From JBARRO01 sp049644265 (GTDB lineage: Bacteria > Bacteroidota > Ignavibacteria > UBA10030), in assembly GCA_049644265.1 (NCBI GenBank), contig JBARRO010000212.1:1-5943 (forward strand): 5,943 nucleotides of DNA, read 5' to 3'. Positions 5,621 through 5,943 of the stretch are shown piece after piece (position 1 is the first letter of the stretch; every line of letters starts with the position of its first letter). The translations under genes and the position numbers were made by a program. Under the pieces are notes generated by a model, which was not told the origin of the DNA, searched no databases, and saw only the letters and a list, made by a program, of their open reading frames with translations.

Positions 5621-5943
5621 ATGAAGACAGAAGAAAAGAAACACGTATCCGGGGGTGAAACAGAAGGCGGCATAACGAGCTCGTATGCTACGAACGACGG
5701 CGTCAAGCTGAAAGTCCCTTATGCGTTCATGGGATCGATCTACGACGAAGCTGAAGAAAAGGCGGCCATCGCGGCCCTCCACGGCGACACACTGACCATG
5801 GGCCCCAAGACCACGGAATTCCAGAATGCATTTGCAAAAATGTGCGGAGTCAAACATGCCCGGGCAACAACAAGCTGCACAACCGGAATGCATGTCGCCA
5901 CACAGGTCTTCAATATCAAGGAAGGCGATGAAGTGATCGTTAC
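5621..5943 (+). CDS. DegT/DnrJ/EryC1/StrS-family PLP aminotransferase (3' end cut by window)
   Basis: The first 107 complete codons are present, and the gene runs off the window edge. From residue 31 the sequence follows the sugar-aminotransferase family: KVPYAFMGSIYDEAEEKAAI (31-50), then DTLTMGPKTTEFQNAFAKMCG (56-76, equivalent to the usual W-L-T-x-GP...FE segment). Next is HARATTSCTTGMHVA (79-93), whose Ser/Thr residues bind the PLP phosphate, followed by EGDEVIV (101-107). The catalytic lysine lies beyond the window. Family members transfer an amino group, usually from glutamate or glutamine, to a keto-sugar or keto-cyclitol. About 30 polar residues precede the first conserved strand, longer than usual. 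GGGAG at 5611-5615, five bases upstream, supports the ATG at 5621. A GTG at 5615 is in frame but overlaps that site. The upstream oxidoreductase is a likely supplier of the keto substrate. Confidence 0.87.
   Translation, partial: MKTEEKKHVSGGETEGGITSSYATNDGVKLKVPYAFMGSIYDEAEEKAAIAALHGDTLTMGPKTTEFQNAFAKMCGVKHARATTSCTTGMHVATQVFNIKEGDEVIV

Overview
The window comes from a bacterium that uses the type IX secretion system (T9SS), so it most likely belongs to the Bacteroidota/FCB group. The clearest evidence is a C-terminal sorting domain opening with QLSQNYPNPFNPTTTI, plus a PorV/PorQ-type outer-membrane protein. Strong AGGAGG-type ribosome binding sites precede several genes. Classical Bacteroidia usually lack these, so an Ignavibacteria- or Kryptonia-like lineage or a related FCB candidate phylum fits better. 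This placement is inference. All genes are on the + strand.

Region 1 (1-2494) is a T9SS secretion block. It begins with the last residues of an upstream protein whose tail resembles a T9SS sorting-domain end. Next comes a 336-residue PorV/PorQ-family beta-barrel protein, then a 451-residue secreted right-handed beta-helix protein (pectate-lyase-like fold) with a complete type A sorting domain. The barrel gene therefore lies between two apparent T9SS cargo genes, which suggests a locally dedicated shuttle with its clients.

Region 2 (2495-2825) is a 331-base non-coding gap. It holds a long imperfect hairpin just after the cargo gene, a 10-base direct repeat spaced 21 bases, a short inverted repeat, two CCTCCT motifs and a weak terminator-like hairpin with a T run. 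It is probably the boundary between two transcription units and the leader of the second.

Region 3 (2826 to the end) is a tightly spaced metabolic operon with gaps of 24, 13 and 16 bases. It encodes a CBM9-like carbohydrate-binding protein without a signal peptide, a PfkB-family sugar kinase, a Gfo/Idh/MocA-family oxidoreductase and the start of a DegT/DnrJ/EryC1/StrS-family PLP aminotransferase that is cut by the window edge. Kinase, dehydrogenase and sugar aminotransferase together suggest making or remodelling an amino sugar or aminocyclitol. The exact substrate cannot be read from the sequence. Next to a secreted, possibly polysaccharide-acting protein, the locus looks carbohydrate-centred overall.
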